Shown: positions 23,187 through 34,462 of the stretch, one piece after another
Layout of the letters: every line of letters starts with the position of its first letter
Position numbering within the stretch: position 1 is the stretch's first letter
Assembly (NCBI GenBank): GCA_010356995.1
Contig: ML996708.1
Coordinates: 248,001-312,000 of the forward strand
DNA length: 64,000 nucleotides
Direction: 5' to 3'
From: Trichodelitschia bisporula
Taxonomy: Eukaryota; Ascomycota; Dothideomycetes; Phaeotrichales; Phaeotrichaceae
The notes under the pieces: generated by a model
The model's input: the letters and a program-made list of their open reading frames with translations, nothing else
Databases searched by the model: none
Told to the model about the DNA's origin: nothing
Position numbers and translations under genes: made by a program

Positions 23187-23397
23187 CTCTTTCTCTCTCT
23201 CTCTCTCTCTCTCTACTCTCTCTCTCTCTACTCTCTCTACTCTCTCTACTCTCTCTACTCTCTCTCTCTACTCTCTCTACTCTCTCTACTCTCTCTACTC
23301 TCTCTACTCTCTCTACTCTCTCTACTCTCTCTACTCTCTCTACTCTCTCTACTCTCTACTCTCTCTACTCACTCTACTCACTCTCTCTACTCTCTCA
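23187..23397. repeat. TCTCTCTAC minisatellite / CT microsatellite
   Basis: A CT dinucleotide run grades into about 20 units of CTCTCTACT (9 bp), with a few shortened units at the right. The open frames it creates (Leu-Ser-Thr or Ser-Leu-Tyr repeats) follow from the 9-bp periodicity and are not treated as genes. Confidence 0.95.
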
Positions 23398-23735
23398 CCC
23401 ACCTCCCTTCATTCCTTCCTTCCATCCTTTCCGGCCTTTGCCTTGCTCTTCCCCCATGCTCTATCTCGCCTTCTCTCTCACTCCCTCTCGTGGGGCCCTC
23501 AGTGCTAATCGCTCCTACTGCTCACCTACCACAGTACCCCATCTATCCATCCATCGTCATCCCCTCATCATCTACAACCTCCCTATCCCCCAAATAAGTA
23601 GATATCTCTCCCCTCGGCGTACTCCGATATGCTCACCATCTCTCTCCACACTGTGTATCGCTTTGCTCGCCTCCATCTCACCCCCCCTCCCCACATCTGA
23701 CCGCCCCAACCAAAGCCATACCCACCCTCTCCCCC

Positions 23736-23736
<1 letters not shown>

Positions 23737-23767
<31 letters not shown>
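23737..23767. repeat. Poly-C tract (31 C)
   Basis: An unbroken run of 31 C on the plus strand about 1.2 kb upstream of the NDT80-type gene. The opposite strand is G-rich and could form quadruplex structures. The exact length is prone to sequencing error. Confidence 0.9.
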
Positions 23768-23769
<2 letters not shown>

Positions 23770-24999
23770 CTCCTCTCCACCCCCAGTCTCCACCCCCCAA
23801 AAAGCTGCTAATGCATCCCATCCCGTTCCGCTCTTCGTCACGGCCCAAGCTGGTCCTAGATAGGTCTAGCTTTTCCTTCTCGAAATACATCTTGGCCAGT
23901 GGTAATTCAGTTTGAAATGCCCGCCACTACGCCCGCCATGCGAGCTCATCCACCACTACCACAACCAACCACCATATGGCCACTGCTTTTATCTCAGATT
24001 CCCTCGACCATTAACATCATGTCTTGCCGTTGCTTGAATTTGCATTTGGCTTCCTTTCCCTCTCATGCTTGATTGAATTTTTTTGGCCACTCCTACCATA
24101 ATTACCGAGGAAGCATAGTCCAGCTTCCTTTTCCCCACCTCCAAACTTCAACCTCGTCCTGATCCTGATCCTCTTCTCTCCCCCCTTCACCCCCAAACCC
24201 TCATATTCCGCAAAACCTCTACCTTAAACCTCGTACACGATCAAACTCGCGGAAAGTAAAGAAACTGAAGAGAAAGATCAGACGGTTGATGGCCTGCATG
24301 CCACCAAAAGCAGCCTTAGCTCGTACCACCCGACGGACCTTCATCTGTATTGCCCGCTTCTCGCACTCGCCCTTCCAACCATTCTTCCCCTCATCTTCAG
24401 GCTCACCTAAAACCCCCCCGAACCCGACCCCCAAAACCCAACCCCCCCGTCTAATAATATCCCTGACTCCCTGTCTATCTGCTTGTGGTCTACCAGTTAG
24501 TCAAGGAGAACAAGACGGAGGCTACTGTCAGATTGCGCTGCTGTTGCTGGATCGATTCCGTTGGCCATCCCGTCGCTAGATGCTGCGTTCCGTCTCTGCT
24601 GAACAGTAAACTGCCTTCAACCTGGGGTGCGCTGGCTGTGTTGCTACTACTGCTACTACTGTTGCTGGTGTGGCTGCTGCCGTGGGGAAGGGAAGCCTGT
24701 GGCCATATCGCTTTCGTTTCCTCATCACAGGACTTGCATGGTCTCGCTCGATCAAATCCTCCTGCGCATGTCCATCCCGTTCCACCTCCGCCTGCGAGAT
24801 CTGAAGCGAAATCTTGAGCCTTACTCCAAACCGACTCTCTCTCTCTCTCTTACGCACACATTCCAAATCCTCAATTCCGTAGTCGCCGGATCGCAACCCC
24901 TACGGTGTATATTCCCGCATCATCTGGTCGCAGACGGCACGTATGCTCCATCAAAGGATCCCCTCGCTTCCTGTCCACCGCTGTTTGCCTCTCGCCATC

Positions 25000-27056
25000 A
25001 TGGAGGGCTTCGACACAACCACCATGTCCTATCTGACCGCTGCCTCAATGTCACTATCCAACGTAACGACAGCAGACTCTCTGGCTATGCCCTTGCTTCC
25101 CTTGGACCGCGTTGATCACCATTCCAACTTTGATGCCGAGACCTTTGCTGGGTAAGTGGTGCGTTGTTGTTGTTGTCCCTTTCCCCCCTAACAGCATTTC
25201 CGCATGAAGTTCAATCTCTTGTACTAACCCCTCCCAGAAGCGAAGAAGCGAGCCATTATGGCGCACACTCACTCCAGCTTCAGCAGCCTCCAGCCTTGAG
25301 ACGCTTCCCGAGTGCCTACGACGACCCGTTCTCGGACTCGCTCAGCGCATCCTATGATCCTACCGGACTGTCTGCCCCCGACCAAAATGGCCTTGAGAGC
25401 GTGCCCAACATTGAGCGTGACCACAAGCTGCTCAGCTTCTCCGTTCCCACCATCAACTACACCCTACTCGATTACACTGGACGACCGGCGAGAATTTCCA
25501 TGTCTGCACAGCTCCACGGCATGTTCTTTCTCGCTGAGCCGCTATCCACCTCCACCGCCCCGAATGACGCGGCATCGGCCCCATCTGCGCAGCAGTCGAC
25601 GGAAGTTACCTGCTACCGGAGGAATTTGTTTCAGGTCACAGGGACCATCACCCTAACTCGTGGTACATACTACGTTCAGACGGAACACGGGGACCGGATC
25701 CCAATTGTGAACCAGGAGCTCACCATATCTGCCACTGAATCCGTTGAAGGAAGTTCGGTCAAAATAATCTCAGTACCTTGGAAAACACCTGCAACAAGCG
25801 CACCAGCACCTGTGGTAACACCAGAGGAGAAGACTGAGAAAGAACCCGGTTCCATTCCACTGGATCTGCTAAGCCATCTTCACGGGCAAGGAGAGAATCA
25901 AGATGACCTGGCTCAGTCGGAATACGTGACCTTTCCACTCTCTTTCAAGCGCCTGCAATTTCGTATCGCAACAGCCAACAATGGCCGCCGAAAGGAACTC
26001 CAACAGCATTTTGTCGTTCACCTACGCTTGATGGCCACTCTTGCCACTGGTGCCCGTGTGATTCTTGCAGAGTCCCGGTCAGGGGCCATAATTGTTCGAG
26101 GACGAAGTCCGAGGAACTTTCAGTCGAGGAAAGATTTGCCTCTTTCGTCAGGCGGGCCGGGAGGAGGATCGGCCAGGCGTAATAACTCGCATGCTGCTCT
26201 TGCGCGAACGTCGACCTCAGAATCCCATCCTGGGATAACGCAGACCCAGTCGCAGACAAGCCGGGAACAACCTCCTATCAATCCAGTTGAGATATCGCCT
26301 CTTTCCTTTGCGTACGAGAACCCAGAGCTCCAAGTATCTCCGGAATTCTTTGACTGGAAAGTTCCAATTGGCGGAGGGACGGTAGCCGGCGTGGACTCTA
26401 CCGGAAGCATTGGTGGACCCATACCTGGCTCTGGTGGAATGCCATTATCTTCAGCATACGCGTACGCGCAGTCATCGCCCGATTTGGCTCGGTACCCCCA
26501 CGCCCAAACCCACACTTATCCCCGCTCACACTCGCAATACGCAGGTGGGGGTGCGCCAGCGGTTTCTGGTACCTATGGCGGCGGACAAGCGCATCGACCG
26601 GGTGGAGCACCAAAGCCCATAGTCCTTTCTCTTTTCGAAGAAGAAACGAACTGTACAGCATCGCCCACTTCAGGGCAAGCCGTCGGTCAGGGGTGCGGGC
26701 GAGGTTCAAAGATGGCACGGCTTGGATCTGGCAGTGGAATGACAGGGGCCGGCGGCGGCAGACATGGCTCTGGCGGTCCAAGTTTCGACAGCGCCGGTGG
26801 GACTGCGCTACAACAACATACAGGGTTCAATACCATGAACCTTGGGGTGGCACCGCTTGCCAATGCGCCTGAAGACAGCGCTGGCTTGTTGTATGAGTAC
26901 TTTCCGCTTGGACTGGACGACTGGATGCCGCCGGTTGATGCCGTCTATCGTCCTCATGTCGTACACCACACAAACCTTCCGAGCTCGGATCCCAAGGTCA
27001 TCGTCGGAAGGGGGCGGAGTAAGCGGTACTTTAGCGAGGTGCGAGACAATTCCTAG
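25000..27056 (+). CDS. xprG: NDT80/PhoG-family transcription regulator, XprG/VIB-1-like
   Basis: Two exons are inferred: 25000-25151 and 25238-27056. The 86-nt phase-2 intron runs GTAAGT...TACTAAC...CCCAG, and the protein is 656 aa. The NDT80 DNA-binding fold covers about residues 105-345. It shows LHGMFFLAE, VTCYRRNLFQVTG, KIISVPWKTP, FKRLQFRIATANNGRRKELQ and SGAIIVRGRSPRNFQSRKD. A long Gly/Ser/Pro-rich linker follows, then the C-terminal block EYFPLGLDDWMPPVDAVYRP ending in KRYFSE. As I recall them, that block and the N-terminal MEGFDTTTMSYLTAASMSLS fit the XprG/VIB-1 type better than the other fungal NDT80 paralogues. XprG (Aspergillus) and VIB-1 (Neurospora) are nuclear regulators of carbon-starvation responses, extracellular proteases and heterokaryon incompatibility. 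The start at 25000 has a good context (ATCATGG); an in-frame ATG 57 nt upstream is possible. It converges on the hexokinase-like gene. Confidence 0.9.
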
Positions 27057-27601
27057 CTGGTTTTGGAATGGGAAACGACTGGATGCCAACGATTGGATGC
27101 TCACGGAATTCATGGCTGAACGTACCTTATGCTTATGACAGATTTGGGGGCGCCTTGTGGATAGTTTTTTTTGAAATATGGACATGGAAGCAAGGCGGGA
27201 GCCGATACGTTGGGCGATCCCGCTTGGAATCGAGCTATGTACTCGCGAAGAGCGGGTGGAAGGAGCTGAGTGGCACTGTTTACACGATCTAATGCTGCTG
27301 GCGTTGTTCTGCATGAATTCGGGTTAGGAGCCTTGAACATACCCCTTTTTGAAGCAGTTTGGTGGTTCTGCAACGGGAACCGTGTATGTATTGGGTTGGT
27401 GTGAAAAATACTACTCGATTCCGGAGAGAAGCTTGATGCAAGAACCCGTCGATGACTCTCGTGCTCCTACTTTGACAAATCGGCCATTATACGTCGGAAC
27501 TCAAATCCTTAGGTGCTACCATAGTGGAGCAACTCAATAAGGAGAAAATTTTGGAAATGTCTTCTATCTCAGCCTGTTCTAGTCGAACGGTTTGCGACAA
27601 G

Positions 27602-27672
27602 GCGCCGGTAGTTTAAGGGTAGAATTTAGCCTTCCCAAGGCTGAGGTCCGAGTTCGATTCTCGGCCGGCGCA
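27602..27672 (+). tRNA. tRNA-Gly (anticodon CCC)
   Basis: The acceptor stem GCGCCGG pairs fully with CCGGCGC, with discriminator A. The anticodon stem is TAGCC/GGCTG around loop TTCCCAA, giving anticodon CCC. The T arm carries GTTCGATTC. There is no intron. A T-run (CTTTTTG, about 27675-27681) follows as the Pol III terminator. It lies between the convergent NDT80-type and hexokinase-like genes. Confidence 0.95.
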
Positions 27673-28337
27673 CATCTTTTTGCCCTATCCTTCCACGAAC
27701 TTAACCACGAACAGCGATTCGGATCTCGCCTCGCTTTTGCCGAGCGTGGCTTATTTGATCCCTTATGGTAGTGCAAGAAAGGTTGGGGAACACGCGTGTT
27801 TGGCATCGGCGCACAGTGAATCCGGCCCGCTTTGGTATCATGGCTTCTCGGCACATGGCGGTATTTGAGATCGGAAGGTTTGGGTGGGGGAGGGGCTCGT
27901 GCAACGCAGGGCCCACTGTCTGGCTGTAATGTTGCATTTGATGCACTGCCTCGCTCGCCGTGTTTTATCTACCCGAGAGATAGCGTGCGTGCAATGACGG
28001 CGAGGGTGTAGGGGGGGGATATCAGAAAGATGCTCAGCCGAATCTGAGCTGGCAAGGCCCGGATTGGGAGAAAAGGTCCTGGGAAAGGAGATCGGAACAC
28101 GGAACGTATGACCGTGTGGCACAGAAGCCGATGAAATGGAATATTCGAACGGTGGAACATGCTACGCGCGCAGCCAAACGGCTCAAAAGCAAGGCCGCAA
28201 TGCTTCCTTCATCGTGATCCTAGAGGTCTAGATGGGCCATCCCATCCGATATGCTGCTTCCCTCGCCTCTATGTATGCGCAACAGAAGCCAAGTCAACGG
28301 GTTAATGTACAGCGCTACCTCCCTCGCAACCTCTTTC

Positions 28338-30300
28338 CTATTCTCTGCATGCGACCGCCGCAACGGCGGCCCCAAAAATCGCACTCTCATCCGCTACTTC
28401 CAGTCGCACGCCGCCGCTCGGCCCGTTTCCCCGCGTGCTCTGCTCCACCAACTGGTCCAGGTAGCTCTGTACCTGGGCACGGAACCCGGGATATCGCTCG
28501 ATGATGCTGCCGTTGCAGGCGATGGAGAGCGCTTCCGAGTCCCTGGGCGCGCCGCTGCTAGCGTATGCGACTTGCTCGGCAGCAGTCTTCAGTTCCCAGA
28601 GGGCGTGAATACCCGCGGCAAGATAGGCCGCGGCGCGACGTGTGACGAGGCTAGCCACGCGCTGGACGAAGTGAATGTCTTTTGTGGAAGGCAAAGTGCC
28701 GGACGGGAGAGGGTGTATGGCGGATAGAGTGCCGATGGCGGCAGCCAGGCCGGGTGAGGTGTCACTGTCGGCTTGAGTTAGCATCCTCGAAAGGGGAAAG
28801 TGAGGCGGTGCAGAGCCGTTGCCGGCTGTTCTCGGCCCTTGGGAGGAATAAAGGTAGGACTTACCTCTCCACGACGGCCACGGTCTTCGCCTCAAGCCCG
28901 TACGCTTCCCATCCTGCGGGGACTTCGCCACCGAAGAGCATCCCCTCTTCAATTCCCTCGGCGCAGACCAACCGCACGATCTCGCCGATGTACCGACCTC
29001 CAATCAACATCTCAAACGGCTGGAAGCCAGGACGCGGATGCGCCGCTTCCAAACGCTCATCCTAACGCGTCAGAGGCAAAATGCCCCCTCCGAACATGCT
29101 GAATTCGGTGTTGATGAGGACGTGAGCCGCCTTTGCAAACCATTCGTCCGGCCTCGTGCCGAACTTGGACGGCGAGAGCGCCGAAATGGGAAGCACAACG
29201 GCCATGTTGGTCCCGGTACCGAGGATGAGGGAAAAGCGGGTGGCGGGGTCCTGATATGCACGAGAGAGGAGCGTCGCCGAACCATCGTTGATGATCGCAT
29301 CGAGGCTAACGGGAAGATTCTGATTTCGTCAGGGACACTGCAAAATAGCAACACACAGCACGGAGACGTCACATACCCTCTTGCGACATGCCCGCATAAT
29401 CAGCTCGGTCAAGTCACCGCCAATCACACCCGCCGTCGCCTCAAACCCCTTGCCCATGTCCAATAGGATCACCTCGCGCGGGCTGGTCTGCTCAACGGGG
29501 AAGCTCCACGCCATCCCCATGGGCAGCACAGCTCCGTCCACCAGACAAGCTGCGATATCCGGATCTTGCAGAACGTCTTCGATACGCGCCGCCATCCAAT
29601 CGAAAAAATCATGACCTCGCAATGAGCGCACGTGATTGTCAATTTTCCACGAGCGCATCTTGATAATGCGCATCTGTCCCCGCACCTGGGACGTACCGTC
29701 AAGGTACACCTCCTCTCCCTCCATCCCTGAATCATCGTCACCCGGGCCATTTCCCAAATCTACCAAGCCCGCCCGAAATAGGGTGCCGCCCACATCCATA
29801 GCCAGAACGCGACCGCTCTCCGTGCCCTCGGGCAGCGTGTGTATCCATGACGGCAGCATGCAAATGCCGTTGACTTCCGCCTCTTTATCTACGGAGCCAT
29901 CTGATTTGGGGGAAATGTCCGCACGCAAGCGTACCGCGAACGAGGCGTGCAACTGGGCAGAGAGGTGCGTTAGACTATTCAGGCCGATGCCCGTGTTGAA
30001 TGCACGCGTAGCTTCGGCGAGATAGGCCTCCAAGCTAGGAGAGGGATCATTGGGAAGCATGGGCGTGGAACTTGAGGATGACCGGCACAGCGGTGATGTC
30101 GGAGGAGACGTAGTTGAGTCGGGAGAAGGTGGTAGTGACAAGAGGGGGCCGTTATGAAGTTGCTTCATATTCGGCAGTGATTCATCTGATGGCTGGGGGG
30201 TGATCTGTAGTGGTATTGAAGGCAGCAGTGCGTGTATGAGTGAAGGAACCATGGTTATGGTGGTGAATGTGAAGGTGATGAGGCGACAGATGGCGCACAT
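28338..30300 (-). CDS. Atypical hexokinase-like protein, interrupted by one in-frame TAG
   Basis: Exons on the minus strand: 30300-29377, 29319-28865 and 28764-28338. Introns are 57 nt (GTATGT...CTGAC...TCAG) and 100 nt (GTAAGT...GCTAAC...ACAG). Full length would be about 600 aa. Hexokinase landmarks: phosphate loop [44 protein letters not shown] with the catalytic Asp, [11 protein letters not shown], and near the end [12 protein letters not shown]. Several positions differ from active enzymes, such as loss of the Glu after GTGTN and N for D in the DGS motif. This fits the non-catalytic, regulatory fungal hexokinases (XprF, HxkC). A TAG at plus positions 29062-29064 falls between ILPLTR and DERL, where family members usually have Trp. 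It would truncate the product near residue 393, yet the frame beyond remains intact and conserved. It may be a recent nonsense allele, a sequencing error or a young pseudogene. The start is uncertain: Met at 30300, 30252 or 30168. Confidence 0.85.
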
Positions 30301-30517
30301 GTGGTTGGTATGCTGTGGAGAGGAAACGCCGTGAAGCGAGCGGCGCCAATGAAGTGGAACTGTATGTGTTTCGGGGTAAAACCTGGGACCATATACGATG
30401 CAGACGAATAAAGAGCGGGTATATGATGGAGCAATTGGATGAATTGACGCCTGGTCTCAGTCTAACTCCGATTAGACTCCCGATAGTGGTGGGAACGGCA
30501 GGCTGTGAGAGGCGGGG

Positions 30518-30519
<2 letters not shown>

Positions 30520-30568
<49 letters not shown>
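30520..30568. repeat. Poly-G tract (49 G)
   Basis: An unbroken run of 49 G on the plus strand, 219 bp upstream of the hexokinase-like start, so it is poly-C on that gene's sense strand. Its length may be unreliable in assembly. Confidence 0.9.
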
Positions 30569-30569
<1 letters not shown>

Positions 30570-32843
30570 GTGGGTTCGGATGAAGTAGCAAGGTAGCGGA
30601 AGACGAGAGGCAAACCTACGCAAGCTACCGCTAAGAGAATGTCGGCTGCTTATGACAACGAAAGGGCGTAAGGCGCTCCGAGTTGCAGAGTTGAGACAGA
30701 AGGCGAGGAGTAATGGGTGAATGAGATATGCAAAAGAGGAGCAGAATGTACTGCCGTACCAGAAGGCTTATGGAATGAATAGAGAGAGATAATGCTGGCA
30801 GAAGCTACGCATGTCGATGAGTTTGGCTGTGGTAAAAGGGCAGCTCTCAGTCTGGTACCATAGCAAGGTCAGCGTTTGGAGAGAGGGAGCAGGTGGACAG
30901 TTGCTATGGTGTAGGGTGGGGGAGGATGAGGCGAAGGGGAGATGCAGTTAGAGTTGAGGTTCCATCGGCACCGGATGTGGTGCGAAGGGGAATTGAATCC
31001 GTCCGAAGTCCAAGTGGTGGGGAGGGTGAGGGGGCGACAATGCAGTAAGAGTGAACGGAAAAAAGGAAGCAAAAGCAGACGCTACACGCGACCACAAGCT
31101 GGGGAAAGAATTGCGGATTCGGAGACTCTGAGAGGTGTTGGAGCTTGAAGCTGCAGCAATTGTGGGATCGTGGGATACCGGAAAATGTGGGGAGGGGTTA
31201 GGTGGAGGTGGGGGGGGGGGAGGGAGGGGAGAGGTCGGATGGTGGTGGTGGTGGTGGTTGTGGGAGGAGAGAGGCGCAAGGCAGAATACAAAGACGTGAC
31301 GGGGGGTGGGCGAAGACGGTGGTGTGGGCCAATCCCAATCGTTCACTCCTCCGATCCAATCCAATTCACTTCCAAAGCTAAAATGCCATGCAATGCAAGG
31401 GCTGGTTCCCTTACAGTCCTGGTGAGTTGCTGCTGTGGAGAGAAAAGAGGTTGCAATTCAATGTAGGATACGGGCCCCGACTCTTCCCATTAGCACTTCC
31501 CGGTCCCAGTCAAATACCCGTAATCTGGCCAGGGCGAACAAGGCGATTCCTTCATTTTAATGAGGTCATCTAGATGAGGTACTATATCGAGGCATTGCAC
31601 CGTGATTGCATTGTGCCGCCAATTGCTCCCGGCTACTTCATGCTCCTCCTCACAAGGGTTCTTCCCCTCCTCCTCTCCCACAGGAGTGTGTCGCGTGCCT
31701 CCAACATGGCCTTGACCATCAGCCTTGTAACCATTCCGACGTTCCATCGACAAAGGAATCAAGGGCTTTAGCGTGTTCCAAACGCCCCCGCGCTACCTCA
31801 ACGGCCAAATTTTTAGCGCAGGAAGCGGGGATATCTGGTCATCCAATATTCTGAGATTTGGAGATCGGCTAACCGACCACCTGGCCCTGGTCCACTCTTT
31901 CCCGGCGACTTTTCGGAATCGGAATGGGTCATACCGGTCGGCTCTCATCGGCCGCACCTGCTTTCGTCTGCACGCTCGAAACAGTCAGCAGGAGGATGAT
32001 GATAAACCCGTCAACTGCCGGTCGTCATTACTGTGCATACACGTCCCTCATCGTTGCAGTCTTACAGTATCCTACGGCTCGCTGGAAGAGTCAACGTTGC
32101 CGTGCGTCGTGGGGGATCGCCAGTCGCCCCAGTCGCTGATCACGCGGCCTTCTCGTTCACGGGCGCCCCGTGAAGGCAAATCATAAATTCCGTAGTTTGG
32201 CGGTTGAATGTTGTTGCAAACCGCCGTGGAACGGGCCGTCTCCGGCCCTGGTTACGGTATATGTGCGGCATTCTGAAGCTAGGCCGGCCTTATGCCCGCT
32301 TGTCAGCCTTGACTGTGACTGCATATACATTATTCCCGCCGTGCTAATGCCGTCGCACTTGCGTAGCATCGGCTTGAGTGTGGCCCGTAAGTTATATTCT
32401 GGTTACCGAAAACCTCCGCTTGGTGGGTGCCGTTCCGTCACCTCAGCTAGACAGTAACGACAGCATCAAAAGCGTCTCACTCCCATTGGCTTTCGGGAAT
32501 CGCTTGAACGGAAAGACCTCGACCATCTCTCGACCCTCTACACCTTACTATAAGAAACTCAACAAACCCCTTTGTCACAAAGCCTTGGAGGCGATGCTGT
32601 CTCGAGACTCCGGGGCCAAAGTGCACTACACATTTGTTATTACTGCCAATACTAAGGTTGCAACGGCGTACGGCCATGGGCCTAGTCGCTACTTCGCGGG
32701 TATATGTGGAAACCAGACCGCTCCAATTCTCGTCCCTCCACAAGGCCCAGGAGCACAACCTATCCAGTACGCTTCCTTTCCCGCTCTACCAACCACAGGA
32801 ACTCCAAATCTCCAAACGAACCGAAGAAACAAGCGAACTGCAT
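30569..32843. other. Intergenic region, hexokinase-like to UNC93-like
   Basis: No gene is recognised. The left part is purine-rich, with a G-rich patch at about 31210-31224 and a short GGT repeat near 31238-31258. It probably serves as promoter/leader of the hexokinase-like gene. The right part (31.4-32.8 kb) shows only short unsupported frames. Confidence 0.5.
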
Positions 32844-34462
32844 TCAAGGAGCCTTCTTCACAACCTCCTCGTCAACCGAGCCACGTGGTGCAACCTCTTC
32901 GACCGTTTCGTCAGAAAACTTGATATCCTCCTCAACTGTCACGTGGTCTTTGATCTTAAGCAGAATCAAAGGCAACGCAATCACCAAACTGCCAGCGAGC
33001 AGAGCCCAGCACGAGGCAAAAAGGTTCATGTAGGGGATTTTCAACCTGTCGAGCCGCCACACAATCGCCGCGCCGGCTGACTGGATGCCCTTGTAGAAGC
33101 CTGCAAAATTGGCGAGCTTGCGTCCGTTGTTGGTGAGCGAGCCCATGTACCTGCTCTTTGTAAATTCTCCCATCACCCAAACACTTCCCTCGAGAAGGAC
33201 TTACCAATACGCGCACGTCTGCCAAGCAGCATCGTAGAAACCGTAGAACATGTACAAGAACATGGTACCAACATATCCGTCGTCCTTCCAGTCATATAGT
33301 TTGCCAACGTTGTCGCGCGTGTACGTCGTCTGGAATGCGTAACCGCCGCCCCAGATGGCCATTGTGAGCGTGAACAGCGCAATCCACGACGCCCGAGCGC
33401 GCGTGGGGCGTGAGAAGGCCTTCATATCCAGCGCATAGCCGAAGACCCAAGCACCGACGATCTGCATGGTCCAGTACAGCGTATTGTTGAGCGACGTCGT
33501 GCGCAGGTTGTACTTGGTGCCATTCACGTCATTGAACTGATATGTGTAGAACCAGTTCGAGGCAAAGAACAGAGGAAACATGAAGATGATGTACGGGTCG
33601 GTTTGAAACGTCTCCCACAGCCCAAAGAGCTCCGTCCTCCATGTCGGATTTTTCATCAAAATGACACGGGACCCATCGCTGCGGATCACGTTTTTGGCAT
33701 CAACTAGGGTCCAGGCCAGCCCAGCGCCAAGTATCATGAGAACCATGAAGGCAACGTAGGTGCCGTCGGAGACGGTCTTCTTCTCCGTGACATGGATGTT
33801 CTGTCCAAGCGGAATCTGATATCATGTCAGAAACCAAGCACTGCCTGCAAACGCACAGAGGATGGACTTACGAGACTCCCGATGACGGCACCCAGATTGA
33901 AAATCATCCAGAACCAGCTGATAAATCGTCCCTTGGAATCCTCGTTCGGATACGACATCATGATCGCGCCCTGGGCCGTCCAGAGCAACGCTGCGCAAAC
34001 ACCCAACAGGGTGCCGGCAAACACGGTGAAGCCGTAGTTGGCGGTGTGGCTATAGCACAAGAAGCTGGCTGCATACACGCTATACCCAAAGCCACCAAAC
34101 GACAGCGCCAGCTTCACACCGATGACATTGGTGAAAGTACCGGCAAAGAAACCAATGACGGCAAAACAAGAGTACAAAGCCATGTTTGCATCGTCCGCGG
34201 CGCGATGGTCAAGCTGACCGCCACCCCCCACGCCCGTCAGCGCATTGAACATGCCGGGACACAAGAAGCACACAAATGCCACGATCAACAACTGGGTCTG
34301 TGGCGACGCATACCAGGGCAGTGTCCAGGGGCCAAGGCGAATCTGGCGGTACTTCCACGTTTTTGGCACACTGGTGTCGACGGGTCCGTTGTGCGAGGCT
34401 GCAACTTCGACATCGGTTTGCGGCGTTTCGCCCACAGCTGCAGCCTTCTCATCGGCACTCAT
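32844..34462 (-). CDS. UNC93-like / MFS-type membrane protein
   Basis: Three exons on the minus strand: 34462-33872, 33815-33205 and 33150-32844. Introns of 56 nt (GTAAGT...ATCAG) and 54 nt (GTAAGT...AGCAG) give 502 aa. After a hydrophilic N-terminus of about 50 residues come 10-12 hydrophobic segments, beginning TQLLIVAFVCFLCPGMFNAL. Family landmarks include GVGGGGQLD, YSCFAVIGFFAG and GWSWFWxIFNLG-like WFWMIFNLGAVIG. NNGRKLANFAGFYKGIQSAG near the C-terminus is typical of fungal UNC93/DUF895 proteins. The tail is acidic and cytosolic. The fungal members are uncharacterised or loosely annotated as transporters; animal UNC-93 associates with ion channels. The substrate is unknown. The start at 34462 is the first Met of the frame and precedes a normal hydrophilic leader. 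Confidence 0.9.

Larger units (their letters stand above)
21443..24999. promoter_or_regulatory. Long pyrimidine-rich upstream/leader region of the NDT80-type gene
   Basis: This 3.5-kb stretch between the GH3-GNAT stop and the NDT80-type start contains no convincing gene. From about 22.7 kb it becomes strongly C/T-rich on the plus strand: a (CCTT)n run near 22702-22724, a TCTCTCTAC minisatellite, a 31-C tract and many CCCACC/TCTC blocks. Such long C/T-rich leaders are common upstream of fungal regulatory genes. It probably carries the promoter and a long 5' UTR. An ATG at 24943, in frame with the main start, could add 19 residues. Confidence 0.5.

Noticed and set aside
23018-23863. 281-codon frame with Leu/Ser/Thr repeats and Pro run
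   Set aside because: Generated by the CTCTCTACT minisatellite and the poly-C tract, not by protein-level constraint.
30182-30613. Minus-strand frame with a 16-Pro run near the hexokinase-like start
   Set aside because: The poly-Pro is the translation of the 49-G tract; no splice link into the hexokinase frame was needed.
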